A DNA stretch of 43,195 bases, from the NCBI GenBank assembly GCA_949290515.1, contig CASERZ010000015.1:1-43195 (forward strand), in the 5' to 3' direction. Below are positions 27,171-33,565 of the stretch, in pieces (the stretch's first letter is position 1; every line of letters begins with the position of its first letter). The DNA comes from an uncultured Christensenella sp. GTDB lineage: Bacteria > Bacillota > Clostridia > Christensenellales > UBA3700. The notes below the pieces were generated by a model, which was not told the DNA's origin, ran no database searches, and saw nothing but the letters and a program-made list of their open reading frames with translations. The translations under genes and the position numbers were made by a program.

Positions 27171-28622
27171 TCAGTATTTAGTCTGGAAGATAAGCATCAT
27201 AGTTTCCGCGCCTGTCATATTGCACTGGACGCCGTAAGTGCCGAGTTTTAGCGTATACTTCTGTGCGTCTTCAAAATCGAGATAAAGGACGTACGTATTG
27301 TTGTTAGTTCCGAACGTATTTACCTCGAGCGCGTCGCAGATATCACCCTCTACAAAAATTTTCGTTTGAGCTTTTTCTGTCGACGCTCCGTTGTTCTGCA
27401 TACAGCCCAACGCCAAAGCCTCGAGCGTATAAGTAAGATATATCCTCCCGAGCATAACGTTGCCTTCGACGGCGTCAGCCTCGATACTCTTTAATCCTCT
27501 GGGAAGAATAAGAGTGCGTATATGAGGATTGTTTATCATCGCGCCCGTCTTTATTACGGTTACGCCCGGCTTTATGTAATATTTAGTTGCGTCTTTTGCG
27601 GAAGGATAATACACAAAACTCTTTTGCGAATAGAGTACTCCGTCTTCGCTGTACAAATCGCGGTTGCAGGGATGCACGCGGACGGTTTCTACCGCGCTTT
27701 TAAACTTGTAAAGACAACTCTCTTCAGTCATAGTCGCGGATACGTATACCTCTTTTATGCCGTCGACGGCAATATCTTCTTTGTCCTTGTCGAAGCCTGC
27801 AAATCTTACACCGTCGACGTACTGAGGAAAGACTATCCTTTGGACAGTCGGTTGGGGCGTAAATCCCGTAAGATAACCTCTCTCGTCTACCTGTATGCCC
27901 TTGCTGTAAACGTTAAGACAGTAATCCCTGTCCGCCAAAATCGGCTTATCGGGAGAGTATTCGTCGTCGTCAAGCACGTCATACCATTTTCCGTCGCTTT
28001 GCAAGTCATCGCTTTGTTGTACCTCGGGCGCGGATACCGTATGCCCTTCTATTACGTAACAGCTTTTGACGAGCGTATCCGTTAGGAAAAATCTTACTCT
28101 GCGATAAGTCGCATTGGCAAGCTTGCTCTCGCATATCTCATCGAATTCGTCGCGCGCGTTCTGTACGATTTCCTCGTGTATGTTGTTAAGCGCGTCCAGC
28201 TCTTTCATTACCTCGGTAAGCACGTTGGGAGTTTCGCCGAGGTCGCTTTCGAGTACGTTGAGCGAGCCTTCTACGTCAAAAGCCTTGCAGTTTTTGGCTA
28301 TACTCTTGAATACTACGGAATTGTCCTCGGGAAGATATCCCGTAAGCTGCATATCCACGTGCCCCTTGTATTCGGTAATATTGTTGGGAAGCGTAAAAGT
28401 AATGCCCTCGTTGTAGTGAAGTATAGGAGTTATGTATTGAGCTTTGGGAATATTCTTGCTGTTGTAACACACAAACTCCAGACAGTAATCGTACCTGTCG
28501 GCATCGCTTGCGGTCGACGTAATCACAACGCTGTCGGAATTGGAAGAGTTTTGCGCGAGAGAGTAACTCTGATACGCTTCGAGCAAGCCCGTATCGCTGT
28601 GGTACTTGAATTTCAAAATCAT
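27171..28622 (-). CDS. Protein with phage baseplate-like N-terminus and LRR-like C-terminus
   Basis: This 483-residue protein has no signal peptide or membrane helix. Residues 1 to about 170 (ILKFKYHSDTGLLEAYQSYS; IPKAQYITPIL; GSLNVLESDLGETPNVLTEVM; EEIVQNARDEFDEICES) have the look of the N-terminal domain of baseplate upper/tail-fibre proteins (BppU type): beta-sandwich, then a helical connector. The C-terminal half has strands such as IRTLILPRGLKSIEADAVEG, LGRIYLTYTLEALALGCMQNN and VNTFGTNNNTYVLYLDFEDAQ, resembling BspA-like LRR_5 repeats. GGAGAAATT before 28622 fixes the start. No other phage gene is nearby, and it leads an operon with spoVT. Both domain assignments are by pattern only. 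Confidence 0.7.
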   Translation of the reverse strand: MILKFKYHSDTGLLEAYQSYSLAQNSSNSDSVVITSTASDADRYDYCLEFVCYNSKNIPKAQYITPILHYNEGITFTLPNNITEYKGHVDMQLTGYLPEDNSVVFKSIAKNCKAFDVEGSLNVLESDLGETPNVLTEVMKELDALNNIHEEIVQNARDEFDEICESKLANATYRRVRFFLTDTLVKSCYVIEGHTVSAPEVQQSDDLQSDGKWYDVLDDDEYSPDKPILADRDYCLNVYSKGIQVDERGYLTGFTPQPTVQRIVFPQYVDGVRFAGFDKDKEDIAVDGIKEVYVSATMTEESCLYKFKSAVETVRVHPCNRDLYSEDGVLYSQKSFVYYPSAKDATKYYIKPGVTVIKTGAMINNPHIRTLILPRGLKSIEADAVEGNVMLGRIYLTYTLEALALGCMQNNGASTEKAQTKIFVEGDICDALEVNTFGTNNNTYVLYLDFEDAQKYTLKLGTYGVQCNMTGAETMMLIFQTKY

Positions 28623-28659
28623 AATTTCTCCGAAAAGGGGAAGGAGTAAACGCAATTAT

Positions 28660-28689
28660 ATTATACCGCTTGTTTTTTAAATCGGGCAA
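28660..28689 (-). promoter_or_regulatory. Promoter of the spoVT operon
   Basis: Minus-strand TATAAT (complement of 28660-28665) with TTGCCC (complement of 28684-28689) 18 bases upstream; the -35 is weak. The leader to 28622 is about 30 nt and contains GGAGAAATT. Confidence 0.5.
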
Positions 28690-28764
28690 AAGCAGTGTAA
28701 AAAACTTTTGATTTATGCCCTATAATTGATATGCACGCGCATTTTGTCGAAAGGCTTTTTGCGA

Positions 28765-28883
28765 TGTGGATAACCCCCGTATTTCATAGCGTTTTACCGC
28801 CTTTGAGCAATATACATATTGATATATATAATATATACAATATAAAAAAGTTATCCACAAAAATCGCTTTTCAAGGTGGATAA
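28765..28883. promoter_or_regulatory. Cluster of three DnaA boxes with AT-rich tract (candidate origin)
   Basis: TTATCCACA occurs exactly at 28851-28859 (plus) and at 28765-28773 (minus), and TTATCCACC at 28875-28883 (minus). Between the first two lies a nearly pure A/T stretch, 28809-28850, that could unwind. In a window this size, fewer than one perfect 9-mer is expected by chance on both strands. The layout of AT-rich DNA beside boxes in an intergenic gap is that of a bacterial replication origin. dnaA and dnaN are not adjacent, so this is a candidate only; binding of DnaA as a regulator is an alternative. Confidence 0.5.
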
Positions 28884-29031
28884 CTCTGTATTTAAATAAA
28901 AATATACAGTCTTTAAAAGGTGTATTGTTAAATTTTTTCCCTTTGCGACTTGCAAAATAAACCCTTTGTATGCAATAACCTCTAAACTGCTATACGCGTA
29001 TAATCTAAGACAACGCAAAATACAATTTAGT

Positions 29032-29286
29032 ATGTACCTTTACGAATATATATTCATCTTCCTTACGGGCGCGGCAATCGGACTTATAGTCCGCTATATA
29101 GCAGGCTACAAAAAACGCATTTATCCTTACGTCGCTTGCAATCTCCTAACAGGCGGCATAGGCTGTATTATCTCCGCCTTTACGGGCGGAGTGACCTATA
29201 TGCAGATTTTCATCAGCGGTATAAGCGGCATAATAGGACAAAGCGTGTATGTGATTTACAGGCTTATTTGCGCCGTGTTGCAATAA
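29032..29286 (+). CDS. Small membrane protein
   Basis: This 84-residue protein is nearly all hydrophobic, with three predicted helices (about 5-23, 34-52 and 58-78) and basic loops (AGYKKRIYPY). I do not recognise the family; the shape recalls holins or GlsB-like membrane proteins. ATG at 29032 was taken because the frame upstream to 28966 is basic and unlike a start; no clear ribosome site precedes either. The weak initiation signal leaves some doubt that it is a gene. Confidence 0.45.
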   Translation: MYLYEYIFIFLTGAAIGLIVRYIAGYKKRIYPYVACNLLTGGIGCIISAFTGGVTYMQIFISGISGIIGQSVYVIYRLICAVLQ

Positions 29287-29339
29287 GCATGATTTGTACG
29301 TGATATAAAAAATAAAATAATTTTCCCCCTTATTGTATG

Positions 29340-29765
29340 TTATTTATTCTCCGGTATCTTTTCAAATACCACTTCTATTACGCCGTTATAATTTTCTTTT
29401 TTTGTAACATTTGCCGTATATGTATTTGTTTTGTTACCTTCAACTACTTTACCGTTGAATATCCATTCTTTTACTTGATATCCTTCATCGGGTATTGCTA
29501 AAAAAGTCATGATACATCCAATTCTATTGCCTAATCTAGGAATAACATATGAGCCTTCAGGACAATTATCTAATTCGCAAAATTCTGACTCACTACATAA
29601 TTCAGCGGCTTCTATCCAACTGCTTTCTTCCGGTACAATCTCACCGTTTCCGCCTATCACTCTACAATGAAAGCGATAACCATAGTCATTGCAGCCAGCT
29701 AACATAAATGACAATATGAATGTCAACATTACTATTAAAATTATTACTGCTTTATTATTTTTCAT
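29340..29765 (-). CDS. Lipoprotein with InlB B-like repeat (copy 2)
   Basis: This 141-residue lipoprotein has a signal peptide ending in LAGC (about residues 22-25), then about 115 mature residues. The last 50 (FLAIPDEGYQVKEWIFNGKVVEGN and YNGVIEVVFEKIPE) match the pattern of divergent InlB B-repeats of Listeria/Bacteroides-type surface proteins: a Gly-Tyr pair before a Trp, then a strand ending in VVF. Two Cys pairs sit in SESEFCELDNC. AAGGGGGAG precedes the ATG. It is a tandem duplicate of the gene ending 26 bases upstream, at about 70-75 percent identity by eye; function unknown. Confidence 0.82.
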   Translation of the reverse strand: MKNNKAVIILIVMLTFILSFMLAGCNDYGYRFHCRVIGGNGEIVPEESSWIEAAELCSESEFCELDNCPEGSYVIPRLGNRIGCIMTFLAIPDEGYQVKEWIFNGKVVEGNKTNTYTANVTKKENYNGVIEVVFEKIPENK

Positions 29766-29790
29766 AATTAAAACTCCCCCTTATTGTATG

Positions 29791-30213
29791 TTATTTATTC
29801 TCCGGTATCTTTTCAAATACCACTTCGATTACGCCGTTATAATTATCCTTATTAGTAACTATAGCCGTATATGTATTTGTTTTGTTACCTTCAACTACTT
29901 TACCATTATATAGCCACTCTTTAACTTGATATCCTTCATCAGGTATTGCTAAAAAAGTGATAGCACAACTACCTTTTTTATTGCCTAATGTAGGAATAAC
30001 TCGAGATCCTTCAGGACAATCTAATTCGCAATACTCGCACTCATTACATAAGTAAGAATATTCCTCAAAATTAGTTTCAGCCTTAATCTCACCGTTCCCA
30101 TCTACTACTCTATAATGGAATGAATAACCGTAGTCAGAACAACCAGCCAACATAAATGATAATGTTAACGTCAATATTACTATTAAAATTATTACTGTCT
30201 TATTCTTATTCAT
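29791..30213 (-). CDS. Lipoprotein with InlB B-like repeat (copy 1)
   Basis: This 140-residue lipoprotein is the upstream member of the tandem pair. It has the same architecture: signal with LAGC, CELDCPEG, and a C-terminal B-repeat (FLAIPDEGYQVKEWLYNGKVVEGN). The duplicated unit is 451 bases and includes the intergenic CTCCCCCTTATTGTATG, so a whole gene with its ribosome site was copied. Divergence is concentrated just after the lipobox (HYRVVDGNGEIKAETNFEEY versus the other copy). AAGGAG precedes the ATG. Both are probably transcribed from the promoter at 30287-30316. Confidence 0.82.
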   Translation of the reverse strand: MNKNKTVIILIVILTLTLSFMLAGCSDYGYSFHYRVVDGNGEIKAETNFEEYSYLCNECEYCELDCPEGSRVIPTLGNKKGSCAITFLAIPDEGYQVKEWLYNGKVVEGNKTNTYTAIVTNKDNYNGVIEVVFEKIPENK

Positions 30214-30286
30214 AATTTATACTCCTTGTAATGAATTTATATTATTTACAAAATAAATTGAAGTGATATATCTATTATTTATATTA

Positions 30287-30316
30287 ATTATAACATGAAG
30301 TTTTTGCATCTGTCAA
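30287..30316 (-). promoter_or_regulatory. Promoter of the lipoprotein pair
   Basis: Minus-strand TTGACA (complement of 30311-30316), 18-base spacer, TGTTATAAT (extended -10; TATAAT complement of 30287-30292). The leader is about 70 nt. Confidence 0.7.
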
Positions 30317-30509
30317 TATTGTTCATAAAAAAATTATAATTGCTCTAATATTTATATTTATGCTAAGCAACTTTTTGTAGATACATTTTTGTTTATATTG
30401 GTGTAGTGGCAATGCTAGTATTACTTAATATCTCTTGTACAGAACACAAAGAAGCACTATTATTTAGTAGGTAAAAGTATCAAAATATGTACTAATTAGT
30501 GAAAAGTTA

Positions 30510-30687
30510 AGTCGGTGCTATTTTTATTTGTTATTAAGGTGTCCATAAAAATATGTCACAGTACCGACAAAGGGTTATATTTGCTTCAGCTAATATATAC
30601 CCTTTCGTTTGGTCGGTATAGAGCGAACCCGACGTTTTGCCTTACGCTTTCGATACCGCAGATAAAGGCAAATATTACAAACTCTGT
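30510..30687 (+). other. Chain of imperfect inverted repeats upstream of the repeat element
   Basis: Three consecutive imperfect hairpins can be drawn: GTCGGTGCTATTTTTAT with its partner ATAAAAATA..GTACCGAC (about 30510-30570), AAAGGGTTATAT with ATATATACCCTTT (about 30569-30606), and GGTATAGAGCG with CGCTTTCGATACC (about 30614-30657). They lead directly into the large element at 30688. No ORF there looks like a gene. Confidence 0.55.
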
Positions 30688-30814
30688 GCGACCGCAGAGA
30701 TTGGTGCAGATTTTTCTTTTTCAAGGTCGCCCGCAAAGGCGCGTACTTACCGTACGTAACTGCCGCGGGCGTACCGCTGACAAAAGGAAAAGATGCGCTG
30801 ATATATGCGGTCGC
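30688..30814 (+). repeat. Third copy of the structured repeat family
   Basis: A 127-base imperfect hairpin: GCGACCGC (30688-30695) pairs with GCGGTCGC (30807-30814), and the arms AGAGATTGGTGCAGA and GATGCGCTGATATAT continue the stem with many G-U pairs. A middle stem CGCCCGC/GCGGGCG and a central CGTAC-TTACC-GTACG hairpin follow. GAGATTGGT, the poly-T segment and the GCGTACT..CGTACGT core match the tandem units at 21497-21787, while outer stem bases differ but stay paired. It sits immediately upstream of the promoter of the acyltransferase gene. Confidence 0.8.
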
Positions 30815-30826
30815 CTAAAAAAAGGG

Positions 30827-30855
30827 TTGTATTTATATATCCAAAGTGCTATAAT
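30827..30855 (+). promoter_or_regulatory. Promoter giving a probable leaderless mRNA
   Basis: TTGTAT (30827-30832), 17-base spacer, TGCTATAAT (extended -10; TATAAT at 30850-30855). With usual spacing +1 is 30862, which is the A of the ATG. No ribosome binding site lies between. Confidence 0.65.
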
Positions 30856-30861
30856 AACTGT

Positions 30862-32166
30862 ATGGCTAAATCACTTCAAACTTGGAGCAGACTGGATAAT
30901 TCGGCTAAAATTTATCCGATGCTTGTTAATAAGAAAAGTCAAAACATCTTCAGACTGAGCGTTACGCTCAAGGAAAAGGTGGACGAAAACATATTGCTCG
31001 ACGCTCTGAAAATGACAATTGAGCGTTTTCCCGTATACAAGGTACGCCTTATGAAAGGCGCGTTTTGGTATTACCTCGACGACAACCACGCAAAAATAAA
31101 AGTATATCCTATGGACGCTTTGTCTTTCAAAAAGATTACGGACAAATCGTGCGGAGGATATTGTTTCAGAGTAAGTTATTTCGACACGCAGATTGCGTGC
31201 GACTTCTTCCACGCGATTTGCGACGCGACAGGCGCGGCTGAGTTTGTCAAAAGCCTGGTATATACGTATCTCAATCTTTCGGGAAAAAAAGTATACTCTG
31301 ACCAAAAGGTCCTCACGGTAGGCTCTCCCGTAATGCGCGAAGAGCTTGAAGACTCTTTTCTTGCCAACTACAAGAAGCTTCCCCTCAAAGACCTCAAGGT
31401 CAAGGATATGCAGGGCAAAAACGCATACCATATCAAGGGAATACTCTTTGACAACGTAGGCAACGGTATAATTCATATGTACTGCGACGTCAAGGAAGTG
31501 TTGGATATTTGTCACGCAAAAGGCTGTACTATGACCGAATATCTCGGCGCGCTGTTTATGATGGCAATATACGAAAGTCAGATAAAAGGCAAGGAAGAAA
31601 ACGCAAACAACATACAGCTTTTCGTGCCTATCAATCTCAGAAAGATATTCGGCTCAAAAACGCTGAGAAACTTCTCTTTGTTTTCGCGTATAGGTTGCAA
31701 TCCTCGCGAGGATATGGAGATGGATAAACTCATAAAGATTATGCACGACAACCTCAAGCGCGATATGGACAAGGACGTACTCAAAGACAAAATTTCCACT
31801 ACGGTATGGGCGGAAAAGTTTTTCCTCGTGAGATTCGTACCGCTTTTCTTAAAGAGATTTTTCTTTAATTTTTCCAACTACTTTTTCGGCAAGACAAAAA
31901 AGACGGCAACGCTGTCCAATTTCGGTGTGCTGGATATCCCCGACAGTATGAAACAGTACGTAGAGAGCGTAAGCTTTGCTATCTCGTCAAATACTACTAC
32001 CCCTCTTTCGCTGTCGATTATCTCCTGCAACGGCAAATTGTGTATTACATTCACAAGACGTATCACCGATACTCAAATAGAGAAAAATTTTGCAAGTTAT
32101 CTTACGAAGGACGGCGTAAACCTCACAGTTACGTCCAACTTCTGGGAGGTGGACAATGCGCTGTAA
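30862..32166 (+). CDS. Condensation/acyltransferase-fold protein (alcohol acetyltransferase-like)
   Basis: This 434-residue cytosolic protein has the chloramphenicol-acetyltransferase/condensation-domain plan. FFHAICDATGAAEF near residue 120 is the active-site HxxxD variant (H-A-I-C-D). VPINLRKIFGSKTLRNFSLF near 265 and LSNFGVLDIPDSM near 355 correspond to the solvent-channel DFGWG-like region and the linker of PapA/Atf-type acyltransferases. It should transfer an acyl group from CoA or a carrier to an alcohol or amine; the substrate is unknown. The start at 30862 was chosen over an in-frame ATG at 30805, which lies within the repeat element upstream of the promoter. It overlaps the next gene by 11 bases. 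Confidence 0.8.
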   Translation: MAKSLQTWSRLDNSAKIYPMLVNKKSQNIFRLSVTLKEKVDENILLDALKMTIERFPVYKVRLMKGAFWYYLDDNHAKIKVYPMDALSFKKITDKSCGGYCFRVSYFDTQIACDFFHAICDATGAAEFVKSLVYTYLNLSGKKVYSDQKVLTVGSPVMREELEDSFLANYKKLPLKDLKVKDMQGKNAYHIKGILFDNVGNGIIHMYCDVKEVLDICHAKGCTMTEYLGALFMMAIYESQIKGKEENANNIQLFVPINLRKIFGSKTLRNFSLFSRIGCNPREDMEMDKLIKIMHDNLKRDMDKDVLKDKISTTVWAEKFFLVRFVPLFLKRFFFNFSNYFFGKTKKTATLSNFGVLDIPDSMKQYVESVSFAISSNTTTPLSLSIISCNGKLCITFTRRITDTQIEKNFASYLTKDGVNLTVTSNFWEVDNAL

Positions 32167-32845
32167 ATACTGTAACGTAGAGATAGGATGTAAGGCAAAG
32201 GTCTGCCCTCTCTGCCACGAAAAACTCGAGGACGATACCGACTCCGACAAGCTTTCCGTAGCATATCCTCCCAAAAGCAGAAAAAAGGAGAGAAAGTATC
32301 TTTCCCCCAGCAGTCTTTATCTTTCGATAGCAATATCTATATTTATTCTCTGCATACCGATAAATCTTCTTATCACTCCCGAAGTTTACTGGTTCGGAAT
32401 AGTGGGAATATTGGGCGTATACGGCTTTGTGCTCGTGCGCAATACCATACTCTCCAACAACAGCATAGGCGTAAAAATATTCTGGCAATGCATATGGGCT
32501 TTGATAGTTCTTATCGTCGTCAACGCAATACTTTCGAGACAAGTACCCGAACTCACGGGAGCCTGGGTATGGAATTACGGATTGCCGACGATACTTTTGT
32601 CCTCTACGCTTGTAGTAGGTATTTATACGGCAATAGCTTTCCGCTTCTGGAACGACGTAATAGTCGATGCAATGTGCGTATCCGCGGTAGGATTTATTCC
32701 CGTAATTCTTTACGCTTTCAACGTCATTACCAAACCCGCAATGTCCATAACCTGCGCTTGCGTTTCGTCGGTAGTGATTATATTCTGCGGAATACTGGGA
32801 AGAAAGTCGCTCATCAACGAATTCAGAAAGCGTTTTCACGTATGA
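32156..32845 (+). CDS. Zinc-ribbon membrane protein (DUF6320-like)
   Basis: This 229-residue protein starts with a zinc ribbon: CKYC at residues 3-6 and CPLCHEKL at about 17-24. A basic linker follows, then six hydrophobic segments between about 52 and 220. This is the layout of DUF6320-type proteins, which in many Clostridia are encoded next to alcohol-acetyltransferase-like genes, as here. GGGAGG lies just inside the end of the previous gene, and the frames overlap, so the two proteins are co-translated and probably work together at the membrane. The role is unknown. Confidence 0.78.
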   Translation: MRCKYCNVEIGCKAKVCPLCHEKLEDDTDSDKLSVAYPPKSRKKERKYLSPSSLYLSIAISIFILCIPINLLITPEVYWFGIVGILGVYGFVLVRNTILSNNSIGVKIFWQCIWALIVLIVVNAILSRQVPELTGAWVWNYGLPTILLSSTLVVGIYTAIAFRFWNDVIVDAMCVSAVGFIPVILYAFNVITKPAMSITCACVSSVVIIFCGILGRKSLINEFRKRFHV

Positions 32846-32849
32846 CGTA

Positions 32850-33020
32850 CCGCAAGACGGCGGTGCGGGCTGTCTATAAACGCACCTTTTCCGTAATTTG
32901 CGTATCGGCGTCCTTGTAATACGGCAAGTATTACTTCGTCCTTCTCAAAGCAAATTACCGGAAAATTCGCTGTCTACAGCCTAGCCCTTACCGCCGTCTT
33001 GCGGGACTTTTTTTATTTTT
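32850..33020 (+). repeat. 155-nt hairpin element, also the terminator of the operon
   Basis: A very long hairpin starts 5 bases after the stop codon. CCGCAAGACGGCGGT (32850-32864) pairs perfectly with ACCGCCGTCTTGCGG (32990-33004). Inside, GGGCTGT pairs with ACAGCC, TTTTCCGTAATTTGC pairs with GCAAATTACCGGAAAA, GGCGTCC pairs with the GTCC after ATTACTTC, and the tip is GTAATAC-GGCAA-GTATTAC. GACTTTTTTTATTTTT follows, so it can terminate transcription. The size is much larger than any ordinary terminator. A degenerate inverted copy is at about 33335-33450. Confidence 0.85.
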
Positions 33021-33238
33021 AGACTTTTTTTTGTTTTGTTTGCTCACTTGACAATACAGCAAGTATTGCCTGCGCGCCGCGCCTCATAATAGACGCAACC
33101 TACACCGCTCATATTGCTTCGCACCGTAAGGCGTGCCTTACGGCTAGTCCTTACCGCCGCCTTGCGGTACTTTTTTTCTCTCTTTTATTTTTGTCTGCTA
33201 GCTTGACAATAAAGCAGGTATTACCTGCACGCCGCGCC
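32981..33238 (+). repeat. Direct repeats of about 100 bases
   Basis: Copy 1 (32981-33083) and copy 2 (33144-33238) share CTAGnCCTTACCGCCGnCTTGCGG, a T-rich tract and CTTGACAATAnAGCAnGTATTnCCTGCnCGCCGCGCC, offset by 163 bases. Between them CCGTAAGGC-GT-GCCTTACGG (33124-33143) is a 9-base perfect hairpin. In copy 2, TACCGC (33152-33157) pairs with GCGGTA and is followed by seven T (33171-33177), a second terminator-like structure. Copy 1 is the right arm of the large hairpin at 32850 plus its following sequence. Confidence 0.8.
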
Positions 33239-33334
33239 ATTTTTAGGAATAAGGCAGATTTAAATATGATATTAATCCGCTTGTACCTAATAGGCAAGTC
33301 GGCGAGAATTACTTAGCAGAAAAAATACAGCAAG

Positions 33335-33450
33335 TAAATTTTAAAAGCTTAGCCGTAAACTGAAGATTTTGTAATGATTTTTATTGAGAAGGAAGAAGTA
33401 ATACTTGCTGTATTACGAGGACGCCGAAATAAAAAGCACACAAAAGATAC
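33335..33450 (-). repeat. Inverted, decayed copy of the 155-nt hairpin element
   Basis: The minus-strand complement of the element core at 32900-32960 recurs here on the plus strand: TTGAGAAGGAAGAAGTAATAC (about 33384-33404), a GTAATAC-TTGCT-GTATTAC tip (33398-33416) and AGGACGCCGA (33418-33427). Bases differ from the 32850 copy in a few places, and the outer stem is lost. The neighbouring 33240-33334 and 33451-33476 look like further fragments but cannot be aligned confidently. Confidence 0.7.
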
Positions 33451-33476
33451 GCTTACGGCAAGTTTGCAAAATACAC

Positions 33477-33505
33477 TTGCGGTATTACACAAAATACGCT
33501 ATAAT
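33477..33505 (+). promoter_or_regulatory. Promoter of the glucokinase operon
   Basis: TTGCGG (33477-33482), 17-base spacer, TATAAT (33500-33505). The leader is about 55 nt and ends in AAGGAG (33552-33557). Confidence 0.6.
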
Positions 33506-33565
33506 GGTTGTGACAAAGAATATAAACGTATGATTTGCATATTATAGCAACAAGGAGTAATTTTT

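Noticed and set aside
33240..33334. Possible CRISPR or short tandem array in the repeat-rich gap
   Set aside because: The repeats are few, of unequal spacing and inverted as well as direct; no regular repeat-spacer alternation or cas gene is present anywhere in the window.
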